From NCBI GenBank assembly GCA_021809845.1, contig JAJZJW010000007.1, positions 36,520 through 100,519 on the forward strand: DNA of 64,000 bases. The letters are read 5' to 3'. Below are positions 63,803 to 64,000 of the stretch, one piece after another. The translations under genes were made by a program, and so were the position numbers. Source of the stretch: a bacterium (GTDB lineage: Bacteria > SZUA-79 > Acidulodesulfobacterales > Acidulodesulfobacteraceae). A model generated the notes under the pieces. That model ran no database searches. It was not told where the DNA came from and saw only the letters and a program-made list of their open reading frames with translations. Position 1 is the stretch's first letter; each line of letters begins with the position of its first letter.

Positions 63803-63831
63803 TTGACTTAACGGAAGTAATTATGTATATT
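63803..63831 (+). promoter_or_regulatory. Sigma-70-type promoter in the CRISPR leader
   Basis: TTGACT (63803-63808) and TATATT (63826-63831) are separated by 17 bases, close to the consensus. Transcription would start near 63838, about 115 bases before the repeat, which fits a promoter for pre-crRNA. Confidence 0.5.
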
Positions 63832-63884
63832 GATATTAAGTTATATATTTATTTGAATTTTTAATAATAAATTTGTTAATAAGC

Positions 63885-63893
63885 TGTGGATAA
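63885..63893 (-). promoter_or_regulatory. DnaA-box match in the leader
   Basis: TGTGGATAA is the exact reverse complement of the TTATCCACA DnaA box. One match in AT-rich DNA can occur by chance. Confidence 0.3.
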
Positions 63894-63953
63894 ATGATAC
63901 ATTACGAAAAATTATCTATATAAATTAATAAATTAAATAACTTATAAAAGACA

Positions 63954-64000
63954 GTATTTGAATATTTCCCTGATTTAAAAGGGATTGAGACGATAACGAT
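63954..64000 (+). CRISPR. First CRISPR repeat and start of first spacer, cut by the window edge
   Basis: The sequence from about 63954 to 63991 has the hallmarks of a CRISPR repeat. It starts with G, has an internal weak hairpin (CCCT...AGGG) and ends with the ATTGAGAC tail typical of type I and III repeats. The nine bases 63992-64000 would be the first spacer. Only one copy lies within the window, so this is inference supported by position after cas1 and an apparent leader. The exact 5' edge may differ by a few bases. Confidence 0.55.

Larger units (their letters stand above)
63593..63953 (+). promoter_or_regulatory. Probable CRISPR leader
   Basis: AT-rich, gene-free sequence lies immediately before the repeat at the right edge. 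It contains an inverted repeat CCGTTA / TAACGG (63775-63780 and 63809-63814) around a T-tract, a sigma-70-type promoter at 63803-63831, and a 9-base DnaA-box match at 63885-63893. Leader position is typical relative to the first repeat, and transcription would run to the right into the array. Confidence 0.55.

Noticed and set aside
1-64000. Search for tRNA or rRNA genes
   Set aside because: No recognisable cloverleaf or rRNA core sequence was seen.

Overview
The window is very AT-rich (mostly A/T outside genes) and looks like a chromosome segment of a motile, diderm (Gram-negative) bacterium. FlgH is a lipoprotein and FlgI has a signal peptide, so L and P rings are present. FlhF, FlhG and sigma-28 suggest a polar flagellum. 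DksA, futalosine-route menaquinone synthesis (MqnC) and CbiB point to an anaerobe or microaerophile of the Desulfobacterota / former Deltaproteobacteria type. Placement near the acidophilic SZUA-79/Sva0485 lineage is only a guess from base composition and gene style. No rRNA or tRNA gene was recognised.

Region 1 (0-20 kb) is one long plus-strand flagellar and chemotaxis block: fliQ-fliR-flhB-flhA-flhF-flhG-fliA, a HEAT-repeat protein, cheR, two cheY-type regulators, cheA, cheB, cheW, a ParA-type ATPase followed by a CheW-domain protein (a likely ParC/ParP array-positioning pair), then a FliK/YlqG-like protein and a free-standing FlhB C-terminal paralogue. Region 2 (20-33 kb) has a minus-strand YcgR-type PilZ gene, then flgF-flgG-flgA-flgH-flgI-flgM-flgN-like-flgK-flgL-csrA-fliW. 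A sigma-54-type promoter lies ahead of flgF. Region 3 (33-43 kb) holds c-di-GMP and motor genes (GGDDF cyclase, HDOD protein, second PilZ protein, motA/motB), a FlgJ-type rod protein fused to a lytic transglycosylase, an S49 protease and fliI. Region 4 (43-54 kb) holds mqnC, dksA, glgA, three signalling proteins (HD-GYP regulator, large hybrid histidine kinase, single receiver), a thioesterase and cbiB.

Region 5 (54-64 kb) is a CRISPR-Cas locus. It contains cas6 (minus strand), a DnaJ-like gene, a DUF1874 ring-nuclease-like gene (Crn2/AcrIII-1 family, expected to degrade cyclic tetra-adenylate of type III systems), cas2, an 1101-residue fusion of reverse transcriptase, TPR-like segment and archaeo-eukaryotic primase-polymerase, and cas1. 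An AbiEii-type nucleotidyltransferase pair follows, then a probable leader and the first repeat of an array cut by the right edge. The fusion protein between cas2 and cas1 is the most notable system here: an adaptation module carrying both RNA-templated polymerase and primase signatures.

A second theme is repeat structure. Most intergenic gaps hold AT-rich tandem repeats. In several places the duplicated unit includes the first or last codons of the adjacent gene (cheA, the ParP-like gene, the HDOD gene, the thioesterase, the pilZ 3' end, the AbiEii partner). Asn-rich low-complexity inserts, probably from the same process, interrupt conserved proteins such as FliI, CbiB and Cas6.
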